Positions 38,932 through 48,110 of a stretch of DNA of 55,177 bases are shown here, one piece after another. Numbering within the stretch: position 1 is the stretch's first letter; each line of letters begins with the position of its first letter. Source of the DNA: Prochlorococcus sp. AG-432-D11 (GTDB lineage Bacteria; Cyanobacteriota; Cyanobacteriia; PCC-6307; Cyanobiaceae); assembly GCA_003212885.1 (NCBI GenBank), contig QCOP01000003.1, positions 1 through 55,177 of the forward strand, given 5' to 3'. Under the pieces are notes generated by a model. It was given only the letters and a program-made list of their open reading frames with translations. It searched no databases and was not told the origin of the DNA. Both the position numbers and the translations under genes were made by a program.

Positions 38932-39864
38932 TTATCCTATAGCATTGAAAACTATCTTTGGTTGAATTAGTAATTTAGATTCTTCTATTCCAACCCCATA
39001 TAGGGTACCATTTCTTCCTATTATGAGGATTAAATTGGTTTCATTAACATTCTCTAAATCTGTTAAATTTGGATTCTTATATTGTTCATTGCTTACTATT
39101 ATTTTTCTTCCAGTTTTCCAAAGTTCTTCTTCTTCTTCTTTCTTTAAGTATATTTTTGGTAGATGTTTTAGAGAATCAATGGGAGAATAAACCCTAGGCT
39201 TTACTATTTCTTCTGCACTAGAGTCAAATATCATTGGCATGCATTGCTCTTCGCTAAATCCAAGTGCTTTTATTCTCCGTAATTGAGACAAGGTCCCTCC
39301 ACATTTTAATTTTTTCCCAATATCTCTTGCTAAAGACCTGATATAGGTCCCTGAAGAACAAAAAACTTTTAATTTTATTACTCCTTGAGAGTAATCCCAA
39401 TGAAGTAATTCTAATTTATAAATAGTCACATTTTTTTTAGGAATGATAAAGGTTTCTCCTCTTCTTGCTTTTTTATATGCTCTTTCACCCTTAATATGAA
39501 TACTGGAAAATTGAGGAGGGACTTGTTCTATTGAGCCTCTAAAATTATTTAAAACTTGTTCAATCTCAAATTTATTTAAATTTGGCCAGGGACTTCTGCT
39601 TATTACTTTGCCTTCTAAATCATCAGTATCGGTTTCTTGTCCAAGTTGTATTTTCCCTATATATTCTTTGGAACTTGGTAGTAATGATAAAAGCCTTGTC
39701 GCGTTACCAAGAGCAATTGGTAGTACTCCACTTACGGCCGGATCAAGAGTGCCTCCATGGCCGACTCTTTTGAGCTTAAATATCTTTCGAATTTGATTTA
39801 CGCAATCATGAGATGTAACTCCTGTGGGTTTATCGATAACTAGAAAGCCAAAAGGGGTTTCCAC
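38932..39864 (-). CDS. truB: tRNA pseudouridine(55) synthase
   Basis: GFLVIDKPTGVTSHDCVNQIRK, VGHGGTLDPAVSGVLPIALG, CSSGTYIRSLARDIG. Confidence 0.96.
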   Translation of the reverse strand: METPFGFLVIDKPTGVTSHDCVNQIRKIFKLKRVGHGGTLDPAVSGVLPIALGNATRLLSLLPSSKEYIGKIQLGQETDTDDLEGKVISRSPWPNLNKFEIEQVLNNFRGSIEQVPPQFSSIHIKGERAYKKARRGETFIIPKKNVTIYKLELLHWDYSQGVIKLKVFCSSGTYIRSLARDIGKKLKCGGTLSQLRRIKALGFSEEQCMPMIFDSSAEEIVKPRVYSPIDSLKHLPKIYLKKEEEEELWKTGRKIIVSNEQYKNPNLTDLENVNETNLILIIGRNGTLYGVGIEESKLLIQPKIVFNAIG

Positions 39865-39962
39865 AAAAAAGGACTGCTGTTTACCTTGAAATACTAATCA
39901 ATTTACTTTGTTAAAAATAATGCTTTAGTTTGTTTTAGTCAGTTATTTTAAACTTTTAAACA

Positions 39963-40706
39963 ATGGATAATTCATCACAAGTAATAGAGGAATTCCTCCA
40001 ATCAGGTTTTGATTTGAAGAAGCATCTATGTAATTATCTTGACCTGTCATTAGAGCAAATTCAAAAAAATCTTGAAGTTGGTTTAAAAAATATGGCTGAG
40101 ATGCATCCTGGATCGCTTAAGCCAGAGGATGTTTCTTCTTTTTATGAAAAAGAAGTTGGGACAGCTCATCTTTTAGATTTGGCATCATGGCATTTAGGGA
40201 GTTCGAACTATATTGCTGACACCATTCGTATGCAAATATTACATGCTCATGGGAAAGTGCTTGACTTCGGTGGAGGTATTGGGACTCACGCAATAGCTGC
40301 AGCGAAATTGTCGAAAGTGGATAATGTTTTTTTTGTTGATATTAATCCTCAGAATAGAGAATTTGTTTCAAATAGAATAAAGAGCTTAGGCTTACAGGAA
40401 AAGATTTCTGTGCACCGTGATTTGTCTTCTACAGGAGATGTGAAATTTGATACGTTGGTTTGTTTAGATGTTCTAGAACATTTACCAGATCCTTCAGCAC
40501 AACTATTGGAATTCTTAGAAAGATTATCTAAAAAATCCATAGCATTAATGAATTGGTATTTTTATAAGGGTGACAATAATCAATATCCATTCCATTTTGA
40601 TGATGAGATTCTTGTTCAAAACTTTTTTCTGACCCTTCAAGAGAATTTTCTTGAAGTTTTTCATCCTTTATTAATTACTGCACGAGCTTACAGACCTATT
40701 AGATGA
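39963..40706 (+). CDS. Class I SAM-dependent methyltransferase
   Basis: VLDFGGGIGTHAIAAAKLSKVDNVFFVDINP; CLDVLEHLPDP. Confidence 0.9.
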   Translation: MDNSSQVIEEFLQSGFDLKKHLCNYLDLSLEQIQKNLEVGLKNMAEMHPGSLKPEDVSSFYEKEVGTAHLLDLASWHLGSSNYIADTIRMQILHAHGKVLDFGGGIGTHAIAAAKLSKVDNVFFVDINPQNREFVSNRIKSLGLQEKISVHRDLSSTGDVKFDTLVCLDVLEHLPDPSAQLLEFLERLSKKSIALMNWYFYKGDNNQYPFHFDDEILVQNFFLTLQENFLEVFHPLLITARAYRPIR

Positions 40707-40778
40707 GAAAACTTATTTCTAATTATATTTTTTCAGCTAAGAAATTAGTTACGGCTTGGATTTAGAAGTGGTTTCTAT

Positions 40779-41045
40779 TTAGACGCTCACAGATACATTG
40801 ATCCTTTTTCTATTCCTAAGATTTCTCTTTATGCTTTCAAATTTGACTACTCCATCAGTAAGAGCAAATAATGTATCGTCTTTTCCTTTCCCAACATTTA
40901 TACCAGGTAAAACTGATGTCCCCCTTTGCCTTATGAGAATGGATCCAGCTGTTACAGTTTCCCCTCCATAAGCTTTAACACCAAGTCTTTTGGAGTTGGA
41001 ATCTCTCCCATTGCGTGTTGATCCTGTACCTTTTTTATGTGCCAT
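40779..41045 (-). CDS. rpmA: 50S ribosomal protein L27
   Basis: [43 protein letters not shown]. Confidence 0.98.
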   Translation of the reverse strand: MAHKKGTGSTRNGRDSNSKRLGVKAYGGETVTAGSILIRQRGTSVLPGINVGKGKDDTLFALTDGVVKFESIKRNLRNRKRINVSVSV

Positions 41046-41075
41046 GGAATTGGTAGATCCAGTAAGTAGAAAAAT

Positions 41076-41543
41076 CTAAGTTTCTGATCTATCTACTTTA
41101 CTATCTTTCTTGACCTTTGTTGTAGTTTTTTTGGAGGGTTGGGATTCTTTTGTTGTTTCTGAGGATGGTGCTTTACTATTTTTTGAAATTGACTCCACTA
41201 CAACTCTTGTTAGTTCTTGACGATGTCCGTTCTTTCTGCGAGTTTTCTTTTTGGGGCGCATTTTATAAACAATGATTTTTTTGCCTCTTCTATGAGATAG
41301 AATCTTAAGCTTTACATTGGCATTTTCAACGAAAGGTTTGCCGATTTTTAGACCATCACCATCATTAAGTAAAAGTACTTTCTCTAAAGAAATTGTTTCA
41401 TTTATATTAGCGTGTATTCGATCCAAATCGTAATAACGGTTCTCTTCTAACCAAACTTGGGTTCCGGAGGCCTCAACTATTGCATAATTGCCAGAGTGGG
41501 AGTCCGAATTGTTTTTTTGAGGTGTTGTTTTACTTGTAGCCAT
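41076..41543 (-). CDS. rplU: 50S ribosomal protein L21 with Ser/Lys-rich C-terminal extension
   Basis: YAIVEASGTQVWLEENRYYDLDR ... MRPKKKTRRKNGHRQELTRVVVESI. Confidence 0.95.
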   Translation of the reverse strand: MATSKTTPQKNNSDSHSGNYAIVEASGTQVWLEENRYYDLDRIHANINETISLEKVLLLNDGDGLKIGKPFVENANVKLKILSHRRGKKIIVYKMRPKKKTRRKNGHRQELTRVVVESISKNSKAPSSETTKESQPSKKTTTKVKKDSKVDRSET

Positions 41544-41730
41544 TGTTCTTGGGGACATGTGCAGGCTCCTCGAGATCCCGGGTCAAAAATTGACTTGTGA
41601 ATCAAGTGGATTAAGCCTGCAGCACAATCGAAAGACAAACTTACATATTGGACCTTCATAGGGAATTTCGTCAACACTAAGTTAATGAGGCCACTTTTTA
41701 AAATCTCTCAACTATCAAGGAAGGTTAACA

Positions 41731-42093
41731 ATGGGTTCTAAAAAAACATATATACTCAAGCTTTATGTGGCGGGCAATACTCCAAACTCTATGAGAGCTT
41801 TAAAGACGCTGAGGGAAATTTTAGATTTAGAATTTAAAGGTATTTATGCTTTGAAAGTTATAGATGTACTAAAGAACCCACAACTTGCGGAGGAAGATAA
41901 AATTTTAGCGACGCCAACCCTTTCTAAAATACTTCCACCACCAGTCCGAAAAATAATTGGTGATCTTTCGGATAGAGAAAGAGTTTTAATTGGATTAGAT
42001 TTATTATTTGATGAATTGTCTGGGCTTGAAAAGGAGGAATATTCGAATCACTTAAAGGCCCTAGAAGAAGATAATGAATCTAAAATTAAATGA
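41731..42093 (+). CDS. kaiB: Circadian clock protein KaiB
   Basis: [86 protein letters not shown]. Confidence 0.98.
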   Translation: MGSKKTYILKLYVAGNTPNSMRALKTLREILDLEFKGIYALKVIDVLKNPQLAEEDKILATPTLSKILPPPVRKIIGDLSDRERVLIGLDLLFDELSGLEKEEYSNHLKALEEDNESKIK

Positions 42094-42150
42094 TAGAGCT
42101 TTTGCTTATATTGAAATTCTTCTCTAGATTTACACCACAACTTTAGTTTT

Positions 42151-43671
42151 ATGCCTTCCTCCACTGATCAATCTCAGCCCAGAATGAGGGTTCAGAAATT
42201 GCCAACTGGCATTGAGGGTTTTGACGATGTTTGTCATGGAGGTTTGCCATCAGCAAGAAGTACATTAGTTAGTGGAACTTCAGGTACAGGTAAAACAGTT
42301 TTTTCTCTTCAGTATCTGCACCATGGGACATTTCACTTTGATGAACCCGGTATCTTTGTAACTTTTGAAGAGTCCCCTCTAGATATCATTCGAAATGCAG
42401 CAAGTTTTGGTTGGGACCTGCAGACTCTGATTGATCAAGATAAGTTATTTATTTTAGATGCATCACCTGATCCAGATGGTCAAGATGTGGCTGGTACTTT
42501 TGATTTGTCTGGATTAATTGAACGCATTAGTTATGCAATTAGAAAATATAAAGCTAAAAGAGTTGCAATAGATTCAATTACAGCTGTTTTTCAACAATAT
42601 GATGCTATTTATGTTGTAAGAAAAGAAATATTTAGATTAATAGCTAGGTTAAAAGAAATAGGGGTTACTACTATTATTACAACTGAAAGAGTTGATGAAT
42701 ATGGGCCTATTGCACGTTATGGAGTTGAAGAATTTGTTTCTGATAATGTAGTTATTCTAAGAAATGTTCTTGAGTCTGAAAAAAGGAGACGAACTGTTGA
42801 AGTTTTGAAACTTCGCGGCACTACTCATATGAAAGGAGAATTTCCTTTTACGATGGGTGGTAATGGTATAAGTGTTTTCCCATTGGGGGCTATGAGATTG
42901 ACTCAACGTTCATCAAATGTTCGGATCAGCTCAGGAGTACCTGATTTAGATGCAATGTGTGGCGGAGGTTATTTTCAAGACTCAATTATTCTTGCTACAG
43001 GGGCTACTGGTACTGGAAAAACCATGTTGGTGTCCAAATTTGTTGAAGATGCATATTCTCATAAGGAGAGGGCAATCCTTTTTGCTTATGAAGAATCAAG
43101 AGCACAGCTATTACGCAATGCTACTAGTTGGGGAATTGATTTTGAAAAGATGGAAAGTGACGGTCTGTTGAAAATAATTTGTGCTTATCCAGAGTCAACA
43201 GGATTAGAAGATCACCTTCAAATTATAAAAACAGAAATCAATGAATTTAAACCTTCAAGAATGGCAATAGACTCGCTTTCCGCTCTTGCTCGAGGAGTAA
43301 GTCTAAACGCTTTTCGACAATTTGTTATTGGCGTAACTGGTTATGCAAAACAAGAAGAGATAGCAGGTTTCTTTACTAACACAGCAGAAGAATTTATGGG
43401 AAGCCATTCAATAACAGATTCTCATATTTCAACTATTACTGATACAATTTTATTGCTACAATATGTTGAGATAAGAGGAGAGATGGCTCGTGCAGTTAAT
43501 GTATTTAAAATGAGAGGTTCATGGCATGATAAGAGAATAAGAGAATTTATAATTACTCATGAAGGGCCTGAAATCAAAGATTCATTTACAAACTTCGAAC
43601 AAATTTTTAGTGGAGCACCTCATCGCATAGCAAGCGATGAAAATATTCATGGTGTTTTTAAAGGGGTATAA
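42151..43671 (+). CDS. kaiC: Circadian clock ATPase/kinase KaiC
   Basis: Two RecA-like domains with GTSGTGKT and GATGTGKT P-loops; SITDSHISTITDTILLLQYVEIRGEMARAVNVFKMRGSWHDK. Confidence 0.99.
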   Translation: MPSSTDQSQPRMRVQKLPTGIEGFDDVCHGGLPSARSTLVSGTSGTGKTVFSLQYLHHGTFHFDEPGIFVTFEESPLDIIRNAASFGWDLQTLIDQDKLFILDASPDPDGQDVAGTFDLSGLIERISYAIRKYKAKRVAIDSITAVFQQYDAIYVVRKEIFRLIARLKEIGVTTIITTERVDEYGPIARYGVEEFVSDNVVILRNVLESEKRRRTVEVLKLRGTTHMKGEFPFTMGGNGISVFPLGAMRLTQRSSNVRISSGVPDLDAMCGGGYFQDSIILATGATGTGKTMLVSKFVEDAYSHKERAILFAYEESRAQLLRNATSWGIDFEKMESDGLLKIICAYPESTGLEDHLQIIKTEINEFKPSRMAIDSLSALARGVSLNAFRQFVIGVTGYAKQEEIAGFFTNTAEEFMGSHSITDSHISTITDTILLLQYVEIRGEMARAVNVFKMRGSWHDKRIREFIITHEGPEIKDSFTNFEQIFSGAPHRIASDENIHGVFKGV

Positions 43672-43697
43672 ATAAAACTTTTTTACTGCAGTTATAT

Positions 43698-45758
43698 TTA
43701 ATTGATTACTTCTTCTTCTAATTGCATTTTAAGGTAACGCTCTTTTCGTTGAGATTCTATAAATAATTCATCAGCATCTGTTTGAGCAAGAGGAAGGTCG
43801 AACCAGAATGATGTACCTATTTCGGGTGCACTAGCCATCAGTATCTTCCCACCATGTTTTTCAATAATTCCTTTGACAATGGAAAGACCTAAGCCAGTAC
43901 CTGTTTCTATATGAATTGAATCTTCAACTCTATAAAAACGTTCAAAAATTTTCTTTTGGTCATCTTCATTAATTCCACATCCAGTATCAGATATTTCAAC
44001 TCTTAATTTTGGAAGAGGAGAGATTAGTTCGCAATGAGGAGCATTAATGTCTTTTAAAGGGGTCTGCATAGTAGTAAGACATATATCAGGCCATGTATAG
44101 GTTCTTAAAACAATGTTTCCACCTTCTTCACTAAATTTCAACGCATTTCCTACTAAATTATCGAATACTTGGAGAAGTAAATCCCAGTTCCCAAGAATGA
44201 AAGGAGCGCTTTCTTCGCATTCAAATGATAATTGAACATTTTTATCTTTTGCATTTAAGCGATAATTACGCAAAGTTTGCTCTATAGCAGGAGTAACACT
44301 GATTTCCTCAAATTGAACAGAATTACCAGTTTCTAATTTCGATAGATCAAGTACATCATTAACTAGTCTTGTAAGCCTATCTGTTTCAGAGTTTGCGACT
44401 TCTAAAAATTCAGTTTTTTGTTGCTCAGATAGTTGATCATTTAGATCATGAAGAGTTTCAATATAACTCTTTATATTGAATAATGGAGTTCTAAGCTCAT
44501 GAGAAACGTTACTTATAAATCTACTTTGGGCAGCATTAAGTTCAACTTCTCTTGTTAGATCTTGAATAGTTACTGCAATGCCTTTAAGAGTTGAGCCACT
44601 TGAATCTCTAACTGCTTGTAAAACAATTCTAAGAGTTTTAGGTGGTTCTTTTAAACTACATCTCAATTCATCATTCTCTAATTTATTATTTAATATTGGT
44701 TCAATATGAGAATGTAAGTCATTAGAAATTAATTCTGGAAGCTGACTTAGGAGATCTTGTCCTTCAAGATTTCTTCCTTCCCATCGAAATAATCTCCTCG
44801 CAGTTGCATTAACTAAAACAACATTACCCTTTTCGTCCAAAAGGATAGCTCCATCAGCCATTGTGGCAATAAGAGATTGTTGTTTTACTTGAGCTGCCTG
44901 TAATTCTTCAATATTGGCAGCATCATAATCTTCTAATTGTGATGCCATTGCATTGAATCCATTAAGAAGTTCCCCAAGTTCACCATTCATTGGAAGTTGT
45001 ATCCTTGATTTGAAATTACCTTTTGCTATTTCTCTTACTCCATATACAAGTTCTCTTACTGGCCGAGTAATCGTTAATGCATTAAAGACAGCACCAATGA
45101 TTAGTAAGACCCAAATAGATATAAACACTGCGATTGTAATTTCTCTTGTTAGAGCAGCACTTGCGAGGGCATTTTTATTAGGTGTGACGCCAAGTGCAAG
45201 ATTACCAACATAATTTCCTTTAAAAAGTAAAGCAACAAAAACATCAGTAACTTGCCCTTGAGGAGTTTCATGTTGCCTAACTAATGGGAATTGAGGCCTT
45301 TTCTTTAGCTCTATAGGCAGTTGTAACTTACGAGTTAATTGATATTTACTGTCTTTATTATCAGATGTAGCACTGATTGGGATACCTAGTTTGACAATAC
45401 CTTCTGTATCAGTAAAAAAAATATACCTTATATTTCTACTGGATCTCCAAAATTTTTCTGCTACATTAAATAACTCTCTATCTTGTTCTTTTGCAACTAA
45501 TTCAGTGACATTTCCTGATAATAATAGCCCTAAGTCCCTTGCATATCTTGTGTCATTCATTCCTGCATCTCTTTGGATACTACTTAAAGCAAAGAATGTT
45601 ATACCTGTCATCAAAAGACTTACAACTAAAGTAGCTATTGCTAACAATTTTGTTCTAAGGCTAAATTCTCCCCACCATTCATTAAGTTGTCTCTTGAAAC
45701 CACTATTATTTTGTTTTGAATCATAAGCATTATCCATTGATTTTTGTTCTTCCGTCAT
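43698..45758 (-). CDS. nblS: Sensor histidine kinase NblS/Hik33-type
   Basis: HAMP-PAS-HisKA-HATPase layout; SNVSHELRTPLFNIKSYIETL; conserved position next to purD. Confidence 0.93.
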   Translation of the reverse strand: MTEEQKSMDNAYDSKQNNSGFKRQLNEWWGEFSLRTKLLAIATLVVSLLMTGITFFALSSIQRDAGMNDTRYARDLGLLLSGNVTELVAKEQDRELFNVAEKFWRSSRNIRYIFFTDTEGIVKLGIPISATSDNKDSKYQLTRKLQLPIELKKRPQFPLVRQHETPQGQVTDVFVALLFKGNYVGNLALGVTPNKNALASAALTREITIAVFISIWVLLIIGAVFNALTITRPVRELVYGVREIAKGNFKSRIQLPMNGELGELLNGFNAMASQLEDYDAANIEELQAAQVKQQSLIATMADGAILLDEKGNVVLVNATARRLFRWEGRNLEGQDLLSQLPELISNDLHSHIEPILNNKLENDELRCSLKEPPKTLRIVLQAVRDSSGSTLKGIAVTIQDLTREVELNAAQSRFISNVSHELRTPLFNIKSYIETLHDLNDQLSEQQKTEFLEVANSETDRLTRLVNDVLDLSKLETGNSVQFEEISVTPAIEQTLRNYRLNAKDKNVQLSFECEESAPFILGNWDLLLQVFDNLVGNALKFSEEGGNIVLRTYTWPDICLTTMQTPLKDINAPHCELISPLPKLRVEISDTGCGINEDDQKKIFERFYRVEDSIHIETGTGLGLSIVKGIIEKHGGKILMASAPEIGTSFWFDLPLAQTDADELFIESQRKERYLKMQLEEEVIN

Positions 45759-45777
45759 TATTTGATGAGTGAATGTT

Positions 45778-47103
45778 TTAGTTTTTAAATTCTTTTCTAA
45801 CTTGTCTTCCTATATCTTTCCTATAATACATTCCTTCAAATTTGATTTCTTTAAGTAGCTTATATGTTTTGTTGAATGCTTCATCATAGGTATCACCTTG
45901 GCTTACAACTGATAATACTCTCCCACCAGATGTTATTAGGTCGTTCTCATGATTAATTTCAGTTCCTGCATGAAAGATTTGGCCTATTGAGGACTGATTA
46001 CAGTTTAAAATTATTTTGTCTCCTTTCTTCGGGTTTTCTGGATAGCCTTGTGCAGAAGCTACTACACAGCTACTTATTGTGTTTTTTAAAAATAGCTTGG
46101 GGGCACAATTGAGTCTACCTAGTGCACATGCCTGTAATACTCTTGCAAACTCATTGCCCATTAGAGGCATAAGAGTTTGGCATTCAGGATCACCAAACCT
46201 GCAATTGAACTCGATTACTTTAAACCCTGAAGTTGTAAGCATTAAACCAGCATAAATTACTCCTCTATAATTGATGTTTCTTTCTTTTAAAGCTTTTAAG
46301 GTTGGCTTTAGTATTTTTTGTTTGATCAGATTAATATCATCTTCTTTGATTAAGGCAGCTGGTGCATAAGCTCCCATCCCGCCAGTATTAACTCCTTGGT
46401 CATTTTCCAGAAGTCGTTTGTGATCTTGTGCGGATGGAAGAACAACCATGTCTTCTCCATCACATAAAGCAAAAATGGATACTTCAGGACCAGTCATTTT
46501 TTCTTCAAGAATTAAGGTAGATCCAGCCTGGCCAAACTTCCCATTAAGTAAATCATTAATTGCATTTTTAGTTTCTTGTAAAGAATTGCATACTGAGACC
46601 CCTTTACCTGCAGCCAAGCCATTCGCTTTTACCACAAGTGGACAATTGACCTTTTCAACTATAGAAAAGGCCGCTTCTTTATTATTAACTGTCCAATACT
46701 TTGCAGTAGGCACACCATTCATTTTCATTAATTCCTTAGCCCAATCCTTACTTGCTTCCAGTTGAGCTCCATCTTGGTTGGGGCCAAATACAATTAAACC
46801 CTCTTTTCGAAGTTGATCTGCAAGCCCTGTAGCTAAAGGTATTTCTGCTCCAATAATTATTAAATCAATTTTTTGTTCATGACAAAAACAAATGATTTCT
46901 AAAGTACTTGATTCTTTTATTTTTACTCGAATACAATTTGAAAAAGTTTCAGTTCCGCCATTCCCTGGTGCAACAAAAACTGTTTGTATTTTAGGGTCTT
47001 TTCTAACAGCCCAAGCAAGAGAATTTTCCCGTCCTCCACTTCCTATTACAAGAACTCTCTCAAGGGAGGGGAGTTTTGTTTCCTGTGGTGCTTGTTCAGT
47101 CAT
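45778..47103 (-). CDS. purD: Phosphoribosylamine--glycine ligase
   Basis: VLVIGSGGRENSLAWAV, VKANGLAAGKGVSVC, NTGGMGAYAP, FGDPECQTLMP. Confidence 0.97.
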   Translation of the reverse strand: MTEQAPQETKLPSLERVLVIGSGGRENSLAWAVRKDPKIQTVFVAPGNGGTETFSNCIRVKIKESSTLEIICFCHEQKIDLIIIGAEIPLATGLADQLRKEGLIVFGPNQDGAQLEASKDWAKELMKMNGVPTAKYWTVNNKEAAFSIVEKVNCPLVVKANGLAAGKGVSVCNSLQETKNAINDLLNGKFGQAGSTLILEEKMTGPEVSIFALCDGEDMVVLPSAQDHKRLLENDQGVNTGGMGAYAPAALIKEDDINLIKQKILKPTLKALKERNINYRGVIYAGLMLTTSGFKVIEFNCRFGDPECQTLMPLMGNEFARVLQACALGRLNCAPKLFLKNTISSCVVASAQGYPENPKKGDKIILNCNQSSIGQIFHAGTEINHENDLITSGGRVLSVVSQGDTYDEAFNKTYKLLKEIKFEGMYYRKDIGRQVRKEFKN

Positions 47104-47279
47104 TGAATCAAATATTATTGGTGGTGTTTCTCCACAGATGTGTTTTGGTTTAATTCTGAGCCTATTTCATTAAAAGTGTGAAAAAAAGTCAAATGCTCAT
47201 TTTTCAGAGTTTTCAAAGCTTTGTTGCGTAGTTAGTTTTGTATTGGGTAATTTCATTGAATTAGGTATACGAGCAAATA

Positions 47280-48014
47280 ATGAAACTAGATCATGGTTTA
47301 CTTCTCTACGAGGGAAAGGCAAAAAGAGTTTTCTCAACTAATAATACTGAAGAAGTTTTAGTTGAATTTAAAGATGATGCTACTGCTTTTAATGCTCAAA
47401 AGAGAGCGCAGATTGAAGGTAAAGGCAGGTTAAATTGCCTCATAACTGGGAAAATCTTTAAAATATTATCTAAAAGGGGCTTGCCTACACATTTTTTAAA
47501 CACCGAGAGTGATACTTGGATGCTTGTTCAAAAAGTTAATATTATCCCTTTAGAAATAGTTGTAAGAAATATTGCTAGTGGCTCTTTATGTCGAGAAACA
47601 CCATTGAGACCAGGGAAAGAATTATCTGCTCCTTTAATTGATTTGTATTATAAAGACGATAAATTGGGAGATCCACTAATTACTGATCAAAGGATAGAAA
47701 TACTTGGATTAGCATCGTCTGAGATAATCTATGAAATCAAGGAGCTTGCATTAAAGACTAATTCTATTTTGAGGGAATTCTTTCTGAAGGCTGGAATCTT
47801 ATTAGTAGATTTTAAATTAGAAATGGGATTCAATTTAAAAGGTAAGTTATTAATTGCCGATGAGTTCAGTCCAGACAACTGTAGGCTTTGGGACTTGAAT
47901 GTTGATGACTCTACTCAGAAAATTATGGATAAGGATCGTTTTAGGCTCGATTTAGGAGGGGTTTTGGATTCGTATGAGGAGATTTATCGGCGAATCAAAG
48001 ACATAGCGTTTTAG
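47280..48014 (+). CDS. purC: Phosphoribosylaminoimidazole-succinocarboxamide synthase
   Basis: LYEGKAKRVFSTN, VRNIASGSLCRET, LIADEFSPDNCRLWD. Confidence 0.97.
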   Translation: MKLDHGLLLYEGKAKRVFSTNNTEEVLVEFKDDATAFNAQKRAQIEGKGRLNCLITGKIFKILSKRGLPTHFLNTESDTWMLVQKVNIIPLEIVVRNIASGSLCRETPLRPGKELSAPLIDLYYKDDKLGDPLITDQRIEILGLASSEIIYEIKELALKTNSILREFFLKAGILLVDFKLEMGFNLKGKLLIADEFSPDNCRLWDLNVDDSTQKIMDKDRFRLDLGGVLDSYEEIYRRIKDIAF

Positions 48015-48110
48015 GCTCTGCAACTTGTCGATTGTTTTGAGCATATTTAGGACGTTTTTCGTTTATTCTTATTGACATAGTGATCTTATGAACTTTAAAC
48101 AGGACAGCTG

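Noticed and set aside
41477-41677. 66-aa minus-strand ORF spanning the rplU start and upstream spacer
   Set aside because: Overlaps genuine L21 start in a different frame; no recognisable features; likely chance
45391-47173. Several plus-strand ORFs antisense to nblS and purD
   Set aside because: Shadow ORFs of strongly supported genes
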